DNA of 64,000 nt, from NCBI GenBank assembly GCA_947489315.1, contig CANLCX010000001.1, forward strand, positions 995,501-1,059,500, written 5' to 3'. The stretch comes from an uncultured Sphingomonadaceae bacterium. Lineage in GTDB: Bacteria; Pseudomonadota; Alphaproteobacteria; Sphingomonadales; Sphingomonadaceae. A program made the position numbers and the translations under genes. Each line of letters starts with the position of its first letter. Position 1 is the stretch's first letter. This document shows positions 26,498-34,725 of this stretch, piece after piece. Below the pieces are notes generated by a model that was not told the origin of the DNA, did no database searches, and was given only the letters and a program-made list of their open reading frames with translations.

Positions 26498-28715
26498 TAG
26501 TATCATTGCAGAAGCCGATCATGCGCTTCCGGGTTTGAGGTTGCTGCTGAACGAGGCGGCATTGGCCGCCCGGCTTGGCGTTCAAAAAGTCACGCGCACC
26601 TATTTGCGCTACAAACCGGGTGTCAGCTGTGTCGCAAGTTTGCGTTGTGTGACGGCAAAGGGTGATAGGTTTTGGATCGTTGCAAAGGCCTATCCAAAGG
26701 ACCGCTTCGCATTGATTCAGGACCGCACCGAGTGGTTCAACAAGCGCTATAAAGCAGCGCTGTGGAACGATGTTTTTATCGCTCTGCTGCCCCCGCAATT
26801 GGATCGAAGACTTAAACCACTGCGCCGATTTTTCGATCCGGATCGCCAGAAAAAAATGCTTGCCGAACTTTTGCCCGATTGCCCCATTGATCACGCGCGA
26901 TTTGAACCGATGCGATATAAGGTTGGGCGAAGATTGGTAGCCCGGCTGACAGATCAAGCAGGCCAACCAAAAGCATTGCTGAAAGTGCATAATATCCATG
27001 CTTATGAGCAGGCTGTGCGCGGTGCTGAGATGGCTCAAAGCCTTGGCGGACCAGAGCTTCTGGCAGCGAATTCGAAACTTGGGATCATTGTCACAAAGTG
27101 GGTAGATGGTGCGCCTCTTTGCCCCGCAATAGAGTCCCAATCTTCGGATATGTTTGGGCCAGCCATGTTCAGAAAAGTTGGAGAGGCTCTCGCGCGTTAT
27201 CATGGTGAGCCGCTTGAGCTTGAATATCAACTGGATAGAGGAGATGAGACGGCAGGAATTCGAGCTGCGGCCAAAGGTCTTGCAGCCCTCATGCCCGATC
27301 AGTCCTCAAGACTGGATGCGATGTCCGATCGTGCGATCCATATGCTGCTATCCTATCCGAGCCGATACGGTCCGACCCATGGCGATTTCAGCGCGGATCA
27401 GGTCATCGTCGATACAAAACATCTTCAGATCATTGATTGGGATCGCAGCGCAATGGGCGATCAGTCTGGTGATTTGGGTAGCTTTCTCGCACAGCTTGAT
27501 TGGCACCATATGTCCGATGTGATCCCCAAACAAACTGTTGCCGAGCTAAGCAACGCATTTTTGTCAGGATATGAGGATCACCTCTCGCTACCGGTCGGCT
27601 TTCACGCCCAGCGCATGCGCCATTTGATGCTTCTTTTGCAGGAGCATTTCCGGCTTCAGACATGTGATTGGGTGGAGGAGACCCATAAATTCATCGACTA
27701 TACAGAAGCTTTACTGGACTATTATGACCCTGTTCAGGTGACCACCGATCCCGCTTTGCCCTATCTGAATGATGCGCTTAATCCGGTTGTTGCTGACGCC
27801 ATGATCGGCAAACAAGCTGGTTTGAAGCTATCCGGCGTACCACAGCTATGTCGCCACAAGCCGGGGCGGCGGGCGATGATTCACTATCCTTGTCAAACGT
27901 CCGATGGGACGAAACAGGATTTGCTGGGAAAAATTCAGGCAAAAAAACCGAAAGTCTCGACGCCTGCGTTGCACAAAGCCTTTCGCGAGGCGGGTTTGGA
28001 TGGAACAGTGTCCTGCGATATGGTTGGGGTCCCAAAGGCGATGCCAGGATGCGACCGGCTGAATCTGTGGTTGATGGAACATCTTCCGGGCACATGCCTG
28101 TCTGACTTTCAGAGTGCAGATCAAAACCCTTTGCCATTTTTTAAAGCCGGTAAAGCCCTGGCGCAGTTTCACCATTGCGGTGTTCGGCCCAATCGTACGT
28201 GGACTTACGAACAGGAATTCGCGGTGCTTCAATCTGCTCTAGCCAAGGCAGGGGAACGGATACCCGAACAACAGCATGCGCTGGAAAATCTGACCCAAGA
28301 TGCCCAAGATATGTTGGTGGCCAGCCCAACTCAGCCGTTGGTATGCATCCATCGGGATTTTTACCCCGATCAAGTGCTCATCGATGACGAGCAGGTTTGG
28401 TTCCTTGACCTGGATCTTTGCGCAATGGGTGATCCGGCCATCGATCTGGGAAATTTCCTCGCCCATCTGGCAGAATATGCGCTCCGCACCACAGGCGATG
28501 CGGCCGCCTTAACCGCTCAGGAAAACGAATTTCTGCGGGGATATCGCGAGCTAAGTCCTGACATTTCATTCTCACGGATTCTAATCATGCGGAACATCTC
28601 ATTGCTGCGCCACATTCACATTTGCCTCTTGTTTAAAGATCGGCAGCATATCGTACATGACCTGATAGACCGCGGAATGGGCGGGATGTTTGACCACAGG
28701 CACATCATATGGTGA
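26475..28715 (+). CDS. Tandem aminoglycoside-phosphotransferase-fold kinase
   Basis: A 746-residue soluble protein built of two APH/choline-kinase-like modules. The first catalytic motif is THGDFSADQ (His302, Asp304) followed by IIDWDRSAMGD; the second is IHRDFYPDQ (His626, Asp628) followed by FLDLDLCAMGD. In both copies the asparagine that normally follows in H-x-D-x4-N is glutamine, while the downstream metal-binding aspartate is kept. GGGAGG precedes ATG 26475, and the gene overlaps the ABC transporter by 23 bases. Likely substrate: a sugar, sugar alcohol or amino-alcohol group on the glycan being built. Antibiotic modification is unlikely in this context. ATG 26478 is an alternative start. 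Confidence 0.82.
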   Translation: MMSSQPNNSIIAEADHALPGLRLLLNEAALAARLGVQKVTRTYLRYKPGVSCVASLRCVTAKGDRFWIVAKAYPKDRFALIQDRTEWFNKRYKAALWNDVFIALLPPQLDRRLKPLRRFFDPDRQKKMLAELLPDCPIDHARFEPMRYKVGRRLVARLTDQAGQPKALLKVHNIHAYEQAVRGAEMAQSLGGPELLAANSKLGIIVTKWVDGAPLCPAIESQSSDMFGPAMFRKVGEALARYHGEPLELEYQLDRGDETAGIRAAAKGLAALMPDQSSRLDAMSDRAIHMLLSYPSRYGPTHGDFSADQVIVDTKHLQIIDWDRSAMGDQSGDLGSFLAQLDWHHMSDVIPKQTVAELSNAFLSGYEDHLSLPVGFHAQRMRHLMLLLQEHFRLQTCDWVEETHKFIDYTEALLDYYDPVQVTTDPALPYLNDALNPVVADAMIGKQAGLKLSGVPQLCRHKPGRRAMIHYPCQTSDGTKQDLLGKIQAKKPKVSTPALHKAFREAGLDGTVSCDMVGVPKAMPGCDRLNLWLMEHLPGTCLSDFQSADQNPLPFFKAGKALAQFHHCGVRPNRTWTYEQEFAVLQSALAKAGERIPEQQHALENLTQDAQDMLVASPTQPLVCIHRDFYPDQVLIDDEQVWFLDLDLCAMGDPAIDLGNFLAHLAEYALRTTGDAAALTAQENEFLRGYRELSPDISFSRILIMRNISLLRHIHICLLFKDRQHIVHDLIDRGMGGMFDHRHIIW

Positions 28716-30169
28716 GGCGTGGATTGGTGGTGAAACCAGCATCTGTTACTTTGACGATCACCGCACTGTGCTGGGCATTTCCGGCTTGGGCGGCGGATGA
28801 CGAAGAAAAACGGCCGGCGACGGCGCTCGAACTGGCACGGGAACTGGGTGTGTCCGGCGACGACACACGCCCGGAAGACCAGACTCAGATTAATGTCCTT
28901 GGCAAACCGCTGATCATCGGCGGTGAGATTGGTGCAGACTTAAGATATCGTGGCAATTATGAAATTGAACGCGGCGCGGATGATGACGATGGCCAACTAC
29001 AGTTAGAGACAAAGCTGGAAACAATCTGGCTATTGGGCGAGAATATCGTGGCTTTCGCCGACACTAGGTTGTTCGGAGAATCGAACTTTTACGAACAAGG
29101 CGATGAGGCTAGCGAAGAAGCCGGTGCGGAACTGAACGAAGCATGGATATTGAGAACCAATTTGTTCGATACGCCGCTTGCGCTTCAGGTTGGCCGCCAG
29201 CAGCTGCAAGAGCGCCGCGAATTTTGGTGGGATGCGAATCTCGATATGATCCGCCTCCATTATTTTGGCAAAGACGCCTCTGCTTATGTGGGTATTGGGA
29301 GAGAAATTGGCTATAAATCAACGCTGGGGCGATTGGATCCGGAGGACAAGGACTTGGTCCGCATCGTCGCTAACGCCAAATGGGACTGGGCTGACCGGCA
29401 GGAAGTACAGGCATTTTTCCTCAATCAACGAGACAGATCTCCGGGCTATATAGAAAGCCAGATATTTGACGAAGATGAGGCTGATGAAGCAGATGGTGAT
29501 TTCACCTGGATAGGCCTTCGCGCACGCGGGCGAGTGAAAACCGATTTTCCTGGAAAATTCTATTATTGGGCCGATGTGGCTTTGGTACGCGGAACCGAAA
29601 CGCTCTATGATATTGATGATGTGGAGGACGATCAGGTCATCGTCGACGAGATCGAGCAGCGCAAGGTCCGCGGCTGGGCTTATGATATTGGTGCTAGCCT
29701 GGAACTTCCCTTTGAATTCGAGCCCTATCTGACCCTTAGGCACGCGAGAGGTTCGGGCGGAAATCACACATTTCGTCAGACGGGGCTGCAAGGCAATAAA
29801 GGCAAGTTTCGAGGCAATAGCCGCTTTCGCTACTATGGCGAAGTGCTTCGTCCAGACTTGTCTAACCTTGCCGTTTCAACCGTCGCATTAGGTATTCCGG
29901 TCGGTGAATTCGGTTGGATCGAGGGCGTATGGCACAAATATCGCCAAGTGGTCGCAGATGATGACATAGCCGGATCGCGTCTCGGTATTGACCCTGATGG
30001 TATCAGTAATCGACTGGGCGACGAATTTGACGTCATCGCTAGCTATCGTCCCACTCCCTCATGGGACTTTGAACTGACTGGCGGAGGCTTCCGAGCCGGG
30101 CCGGCTTTTGGTGATGAACAAGGCCGCTGGGCATGGTTGGTGGAGTTCAAGTTGGACTATAATTTCTGA
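28709..30169 (+). CDS. Alginate-export-type outer-membrane beta-barrel
   Basis: A 486-residue protein with a signal peptide ending in FPAWA-A near residue 27. Repeated amphipathic strands follow (for example LRYRGNYEIERG, WILRTNLFDTPLALQVGRQQ, ELTGGGFRAG), ending in YNF, the C-terminal phenylalanine typical of barrels. The VGRQQLQERREFWWDANLD section and overall length fit the alginate-export (AlgE-like) family. The start overlaps the kinase stop by seven bases, making it the last gene of the glycan operon. No alginate polymerase or epimerase lies here, so the exported polymer is probably different. Confidence 0.82.
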   Translation: MVRRGLVVKPASVTLTITALCWAFPAWAADDEEKRPATALELARELGVSGDDTRPEDQTQINVLGKPLIIGGEIGADLRYRGNYEIERGADDDDGQLQLETKLETIWLLGENIVAFADTRLFGESNFYEQGDEASEEAGAELNEAWILRTNLFDTPLALQVGRQQLQERREFWWDANLDMIRLHYFGKDASAYVGIGREIGYKSTLGRLDPEDKDLVRIVANAKWDWADRQEVQAFFLNQRDRSPGYIESQIFDEDEADEADGDFTWIGLRARGRVKTDFPGKFYYWADVALVRGTETLYDIDDVEDDQVIVDEIEQRKVRGWAYDIGASLELPFEFEPYLTLRHARGSGGNHTFRQTGLQGNKGKFRGNSRFRYYGEVLRPDLSNLAVSTVALGIPVGEFGWIEGVWHKYRQVVADDDIAGSRLGIDPDGISNRLGDEFDVIASYRPTPSWDFELTGGGFRAGPAFGDEQGRWAWLVEFKLDYNF

Positions 30170-30240
30170 GAGGAAATATCGAATAAGATAAGGCCTGGCA
30201 GCAATAGAAACTTGAATTTTCTGGAGGTTGCGGTGATGGT

Positions 30241-30714
30241 CTAGCCCACAATCCCGTCGACATATTCTGTCCTGCGGCGGCCTCGGCGCATGACGCGTCG
30301 TGCGGTCAGTTCCTGGTTGCGATTGGGTAGGCGATAGGAGACATGAACCCATCCGCTGTTAGCGACGCCGGGCTGATAAAATTCCAGGATTAACTGGTCG
30401 TAATCGAGCTTCTTTTCCATCCAGCGGCAGAGAGCGAGGTTGGTTATGCCAGCAATTTCAAAATCAGCCGCTTGGCCTTTGGCATGTTGCGAGTTGCGTG
30501 AGCCGCGCACCGCTCGGTTGACGGCTGGTGAGCGATAGCCGGACGAAATCCGCACAGGTCGGTTATAGTGCACACGAACCGGCTCCAACACTTTTTGGCA
30601 TAACAGTTTGAGGGCCGCGATCTCCTGCGGGCCCGGTATGTTGTCGAGCATTAGCCGGGTCGCTGTCTGGGACGAGGTAAACTCGCTGAGGTAGAAATGG
30701 GGGCTGAGTTTCAT
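30241..30714 (-). CDS. Peptidase M15-type (D-Ala-D-Ala carboxypeptidase-like) protein
   Basis: A 157-residue single-domain peptidase of the zinc M15 group. It has the HFYLSEFTSSQTATR start, RISSGYRSPAVNRAVRGS, the zinc ligands in SQHAKGQAADFE and a second histidine in GWVHVSY. Family members cleave D-Ala-containing peptidoglycan cross-links; many are phage-derived endolysin-like proteins. No signal peptide is visible, which suits a cytoplasmic or holin-released enzyme. GAGAGGA precedes the start. It lies downstream of the trypsin-nuclease gene on the same strand with a 60-base gap. It could share that transcript, but no phage gene accompanies it. Confidence 0.85.
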   Translation of the reverse strand: MKLSPHFYLSEFTSSQTATRLMLDNIPGPQEIAALKLLCQKVLEPVRVHYNRPVRISSGYRSPAVNRAVRGSRNSQHAKGQAADFEIAGITNLALCRWMEKKLDYDQLILEFYQPGVANSGWVHVSYRLPNRNQELTARRVMRRGRRRTEYVDGIVG

Positions 30715-30774
30715 GGATACATCCTCTCTGCACGGTTCAATATGGTGTTTCAGAATGGTCTGAATATTGTCTCG

Positions 30775-32679
30775 TCAGAATGCGATCTGGTCCTCCCGGG
30801 TGATTTCGCGCACGTTTAGTGTAATGGTTTCACCGCCGAGGTTTTCCGCACTCAGCTTGCTCAAACGTTCAGGCGAGCGGGTGATATCGGCATCCTCATA
30901 GGCGGCAAAACCAAGGCCGGTGCGCTGAGCTAATTCGGAGACAGAGATTTGGTATAACCGGAAGCGATCAAAGTCGATTGTTTCGATATCGTCCAGCAAT
31001 TCGCTTTGGGATAGCACGAAACAGGCAGCATTGAGCGGCCCGTCTTTCCCACGATATGCGATTAATTTCCAAAAACTCTTTGGTATCAACACGCCGCGAT
31101 ATTTGGGATCGCTCTCGTCAAATAACGGACCAGCGATAACGGAGACACGAATATCCTGGGTGTCTGCCTCTTCCAAAATCAGATTTTCCAGCCGCCCCCA
31201 AAGGCCGCCCCGGCCAGATTGGTTATAGCGTTCGTGCTGCGGGGCAATGTTCGTAAAAAAGAATGAGTCTCGGTTGGCCTGTTTGGCCTCTGGTACCGGC
31301 CCCCAAGCCAGATCCGCACGCCGGGCAATGTGACCGCGATCGAGCTTGTTGTCAGCGTAAAGAGTATCATCCAGTTGATATTCCGGGGCAATGCGGTCAT
31401 CCAATCGAAACCCGTGACGCCCGAGCTGCACTTTTCTGGTGCCGTCGATATTCCAGGCGACAAAGCGAGCCAACCGCCGTCGCGCGCTGAGGCAAACCGA
31501 GAAATGGGTATAGGGGATGGTCTGGGCTCTGCCAAAATTCACGGCATCGCGTTTAATCGCGAGCGACATTTCGGGCATCGGCGCGGGCAGGCCAAGAAAA
31601 CCGTCATCATACCCACTGCGCGCTCCAATTGCATCAGGGCTGTCGTCCACTTGGCTTTGATCATCAGACGGGGTGAGGGTGAAGTTCAGCTTTTTCTGAA
31701 TCGATCTTGGATAGCAGGCCAGCGCATGTTCATCGGGATTGTCCCCGCCTTCTCCGGCAAAATGCAGCCCAGCGAAAACATCCGTGGCATCGGCATCCTT
31801 GGCGATAATCCATACGGATCCGGAATCGCCACCCATGCTGATCTCACCATCATCGGCTGGAAAGGCAGGGTCGGGTCCGATCTCAAAACAGCCGATTGCC
31901 TGCGTGCCGGTTTCGGGTCCGAAATTGATTTTCACCATGACGTCCGTTCGTCGCACGATCCCGTATGTGGTTTCTGTCGTGCGCCCCGTTTTGACAACCG
32001 TGTCGCCAAGGTCGACATCCGCCATCTGGGTCAGCACAGTGTCCAGCCCGTAGACGGCCTGTTCAAAACCCCGATCACGCAATCGTGCAAGCGCGCAATC
32101 TCCCGCCGCGCCGAGGTGACTACGCAGCAACTCACCACAGGTGTTAGCGGCCACATTATTGTCATCAAACGGGCCAGGCTGAACGATCTTGTCACCGATT
32201 TTTCCGGTTGCACCATGTAGGACGTGCCAATTGGACAGCACACATGGCGCGCCGGTTGCAGCATCAAACACAATCGTACCAAGCGTGCCTGCCGTGCCAT
32301 CGGGATGACTGATGCTGGCTCCGGGCACCACCGGGTCCATTCGGGACTTGAGAACGGATGACGTCCCATTTTCGACAATCTGATAGGCTGGTTTATAGTC
32401 ACGCTGAAGCACATCAGTTGGGATCTTGATGCCGTCGACCTTAATCTCTTTCGGTAGCTCTTTGGTCCCAAGGCGCTCAAGCTCAGACGCGTCAACCTTT
32501 TCGCCAACTGTGAACACGATGCTGAGATCACCATCGCCGTTTTTGTGGCCAATCCCAACGGACGTTACATTAGGATCTTTCAGGAATTCCGCACCTTTTG
32601 CGCGTATAAAGCGTCGCAGCGCTTTGTGCATGTCCGGATCATCCAGTTTCTTTGATTTGGGGCGTGTTTTTTTTGCCAT
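30775..32679 (-). CDS. Trypsin-like serine protease fused to a DNA/RNA non-specific endonuclease
   Basis: A 634-residue protein without a signal peptide. Residues ~115-330 form a chymotrypsin-fold protease with a complete triad: His152 in SNWHVL, Asp194 in GDCALARL and Ser286 in GGDSGS. Residues ~385-610 form a beta-beta-alpha-metal nuclease of the NUC1/EndA type, with DRGH at 447-450 (catalytic His450), TNIAPQ at 476-481 (Asn477) and a later WGRLE (Glu498) metal-site region. The first ~100 residues form a separate alpha/beta domain that may act as sensor or propeptide. ATG 32679 is preferred over an upstream TTG; it is followed by an A8 tract across codons 2-5. A protease that could free or activate a nuclease suggests a toxin or defence effector. 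Confidence 0.88.
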   Translation of the reverse strand: MAKKTRPKSKKLDDPDMHKALRRFIRAKGAEFLKDPNVTSVGIGHKNGDGDLSIVFTVGEKVDASELERLGTKELPKEIKVDGIKIPTDVLQRDYKPAYQIVENGTSSVLKSRMDPVVPGASISHPDGTAGTLGTIVFDAATGAPCVLSNWHVLHGATGKIGDKIVQPGPFDDNNVAANTCGELLRSHLGAAGDCALARLRDRGFEQAVYGLDTVLTQMADVDLGDTVVKTGRTTETTYGIVRRTDVMVKINFGPETGTQAIGCFEIGPDPAFPADDGEISMGGDSGSVWIIAKDADATDVFAGLHFAGEGGDNPDEHALACYPRSIQKKLNFTLTPSDDQSQVDDSPDAIGARSGYDDGFLGLPAPMPEMSLAIKRDAVNFGRAQTIPYTHFSVCLSARRRLARFVAWNIDGTRKVQLGRHGFRLDDRIAPEYQLDDTLYADNKLDRGHIARRADLAWGPVPEAKQANRDSFFFTNIAPQHERYNQSGRGGLWGRLENLILEEADTQDIRVSVIAGPLFDESDPKYRGVLIPKSFWKLIAYRGKDGPLNAACFVLSQSELLDDIETIDFDRFRLYQISVSELAQRTGLGFAAYEDADITRSPERLSKLSAENLGGETITLNVREITREDQIAF

Positions 32680-32782
32680 GTGACTAGAATCCTCATAAAG
32701 TTTCTGCCCCAATAAGTTGTGAAATCGCCGCTTTTTTTATTCCACCCGCACCAAATTATTGCGGAATATCTTTCGATATTGA

Positions 32783-33154
32783 ATGCAGCTAACTCCGCCG
32801 CCTGCATACCGTACGGCAGAAATCAGCCTTGACGATCCAAGTAACCTTATCTTTGCAAAGGAGGTGCGTGTCAAAAAGATTAAGAAGGGTGTTGTTCATT
32901 TGGCAGTGCGCGAAGGTTTTGGCAGTCGGCGATCAATTGTGTGAAAAGAGCAACTCGACACCGCAACCTCCTCTTCAATTGTGATTGATGGGCTTACGCT
33001 TACGATTGATGCCATCGCTCACGATAAGTTTACCGTTTCTACGGCAGGAGAGTTGAGCGCGCCGAACGTTTCATTGCAATGCGATGGACGTCGCACAACC
33101 GGCACTACCAACGGCTCATACATTCAAAAGAGTTTCGGGTTTGAGCCATGGTAA
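32783..33154 (+). pseudogene. Possible small gene interrupted by one in-frame TGA
   Basis: From ATG 32783 a frame encodes 53 residues to a TGA at 32942-32944. The same frame then stays open for 69 more codons to a TAA at 33152-33154. Both halves look coding-like (for instance the first half has FAKEVRVKKIKKGVVHLAV and the second LTIDAIAHDKF). No family is recognised. A relic gene with one nonsense mutation is the simplest reading, but chance openness cannot be excluded and no ribosome site is evident. Confidence 0.3.
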
Positions 33155-33196
33155 GCGCAATTGCTCATGCCTTCGAGATATTGCAGCCACAACGCT

Positions 33197-33227
33197 AGTG
33201 TCCGCTTTGGGCGCAAAAGCGGACACT
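33197..33227. repeat. GTCCGCTTT-type interspersed palindrome, copy 2 (perfect)
   Basis: AGTGTCCGCTTT and AAAGCGGACACT form a perfect 12-bp stem around GGGCGCA. The copy at 12875-12903 shares arms and loop. It lies between a decayed frame and the haloperoxidase gene end. No T-run follows, so it is more likely a mobile miniature repeat than a terminator. Confidence 0.7.
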
Positions 33228-33270
33228 TATTTGATCTGCATTGTTATAATCTGTGCTGTGGCGGAAGTTT

Positions 33271-34527
33271 TTATTTATCGCGCAGAATTTTGACTGACTT
33301 CAATGGTGATAAATAGGTTTCGATAGCTAATACTCCAATTTGCAATCCCATCGCAGAGCCGACCTCAGTAGAGGTTCGGTAATGAACGCCATCATAAATG
33401 CGCGCATCGGAGACTTCTTGTATGAAATCATCAACGCTCTTCCAGTTCCTTCTGGCCCCGCCATCCGTATAACTCACGGTCCACAATATTGGCGTCGCGT
33501 TCTCCCCGATTTCGGCTTTCAAAATAACCCCCACGGTTCCCGCAACTACACAATGGGCGCATGGATATTCGGGATGCATCGGCGTAGGAATATAAGGTGC
33601 CCACGAAGGATCAGTTAGAGTGTTCTCATTACCATCGATATCAGCGTTGCGAATTGCGGTTATGGGCCGCCAAAACCCATAATGATATTTTGCGTCGAAC
33701 ACGGCGATCATAGCGTCATCAGTTGCTCTCGTCACGGCAGCAAACAGACGCGCATTTTGGGTGACGCCGCGTCCTGGCATATTAGCGACAGAGTGGACAA
33801 CGCCATGATAGATTGGCGGTAATGTTGCTTCCCAAAATTTCGCCATTTTCGTCTGCTCTTCGGAACGATGCTCGCTTTTCATTTCGCCCATTTTTTTGAC
33901 TTCTATGAAGTCGCGCGTCCAGGCATCGCTTGTCAATTTTGGCGGAGGTGCCGGACGGAATTTGGTCGGGTCAGCAAACATCCAGGGCTTACGGTTTACC
34001 CAATTCGGTGCAGCCGGTATTGTCGTTGGAACATATTTTCCCGCCGTGGTATAGGGTTTGTAAGTTTCCTGGGACGCGCTGCCGTCATTTTTACGCGCGA
34101 CCCAAACGGCTTTTGCAGCTTGTTGACCGATTACAACGCCCTGAGCCCTTTGATCATTGTCTTCGATCTTCGCTAAGGCTTCTTCATAGACATCTTCAAT
34201 TTCACGCTTTCTTTCAGGTATTAGATATAGCAGGGAGACCCGAGTTGCTGATGCGATAGCGGCGTCTATCGAAGAATCATCCCGAGCTTTCAGATCAAGA
34301 GAAGCAGGATATTCTTTTGTAATAGCATTTACGGCTTCATAAACCGACGTGTGAACGATGGCTAAAGCTCGGTTAGAATGTGGTGTCGGAAATTTTGCAT
34401 CAACGACAATCTCGCGCGCCTTTATGTTCCAATCCGTCACACTATCTGCGTGCGCATCAACGCTCACACTGAGGGCGAATAATGCGCCCGACACCAAAAA
34501 TAATTTATGTTTCTGCAAATTGGGCAT
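33271..34527 (-). CDS. Vanadium-dependent haloperoxidase / PAP2-superfamily protein
   Basis: A 418-residue exported protein with a signal peptide ending at DAHA-D near residue 28. It carries the family blocks FWRPITAIRNAD, the HPEYPCAHC motif (equivalent to P-S-G-H around the active-site histidine, here P-C-A-H) and SDARIYDGVHYRTS with the vanadate-binding histidine. The enzymes halogenate organic substrates using peroxide, or act as phosphatases; which applies cannot be decided. AGGAG precedes ATG 34527; an in-frame GTG two codons upstream is less likely. It is transcribed divergently from the HxlR regulator. Confidence 0.82.
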   Translation of the reverse strand: MPNLQKHKLFLVSGALFALSVSVDAHADSVTDWNIKAREIVVDAKFPTPHSNRALAIVHTSVYEAVNAITKEYPASLDLKARDDSSIDAAIASATRVSLLYLIPERKREIEDVYEEALAKIEDNDQRAQGVVIGQQAAKAVWVARKNDGSASQETYKPYTTAGKYVPTTIPAAPNWVNRKPWMFADPTKFRPAPPPKLTSDAWTRDFIEVKKMGEMKSEHRSEEQTKMAKFWEATLPPIYHGVVHSVANMPGRGVTQNARLFAAVTRATDDAMIAVFDAKYHYGFWRPITAIRNADIDGNENTLTDPSWAPYIPTPMHPEYPCAHCVVAGTVGVILKAEIGENATPILWTVSYTDGGARRNWKSVDDFIQEVSDARIYDGVHYRTSTEVGSAMGLQIGVLAIETYLSPLKSVKILRDK

Positions 34528-34725
34528 GATCACTCCTATGTGGCTTTTAACCCTTCCAAGCGTGGCAAGGTTAAGCTCTGGTTTGTTGCTATACCCATTT
34601 TATGATGCGCTATAGTCCTGCATTAGGACTGCATGGTACAGTTACTGCACTGGTAATATTCTGAATCTGGCCCAATTGTGACAAACAGACAGCGATATCA
34701 TCAGATAAACCGAAGGACTGCAGAT

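Larger units (their letters stand above)
32680..33270. other. Stretch with a broken reading frame and an interspersed palindrome
   Basis: Holds a possible pseudogene (32783-33154) and the perfect GTCCGCTTT-type palindrome (33197-33227). The upstream region of the trypsin-nuclease gene lies in its left part. No intact gene is seen. Confidence 0.6.

Noticed and set aside
26475-28715. Aminoglycoside-resistance gene
   Set aside because: APH fold is shared by many kinases; the tandem layout and glycan-operon context point to metabolic use.
31330-32220. 296-codon frame antisense to the trypsin-nuclease gene
   Set aside because: The opposite strand carries a complete catalytic triad and nuclease motif. 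This frame shows no domain and is a shadow.
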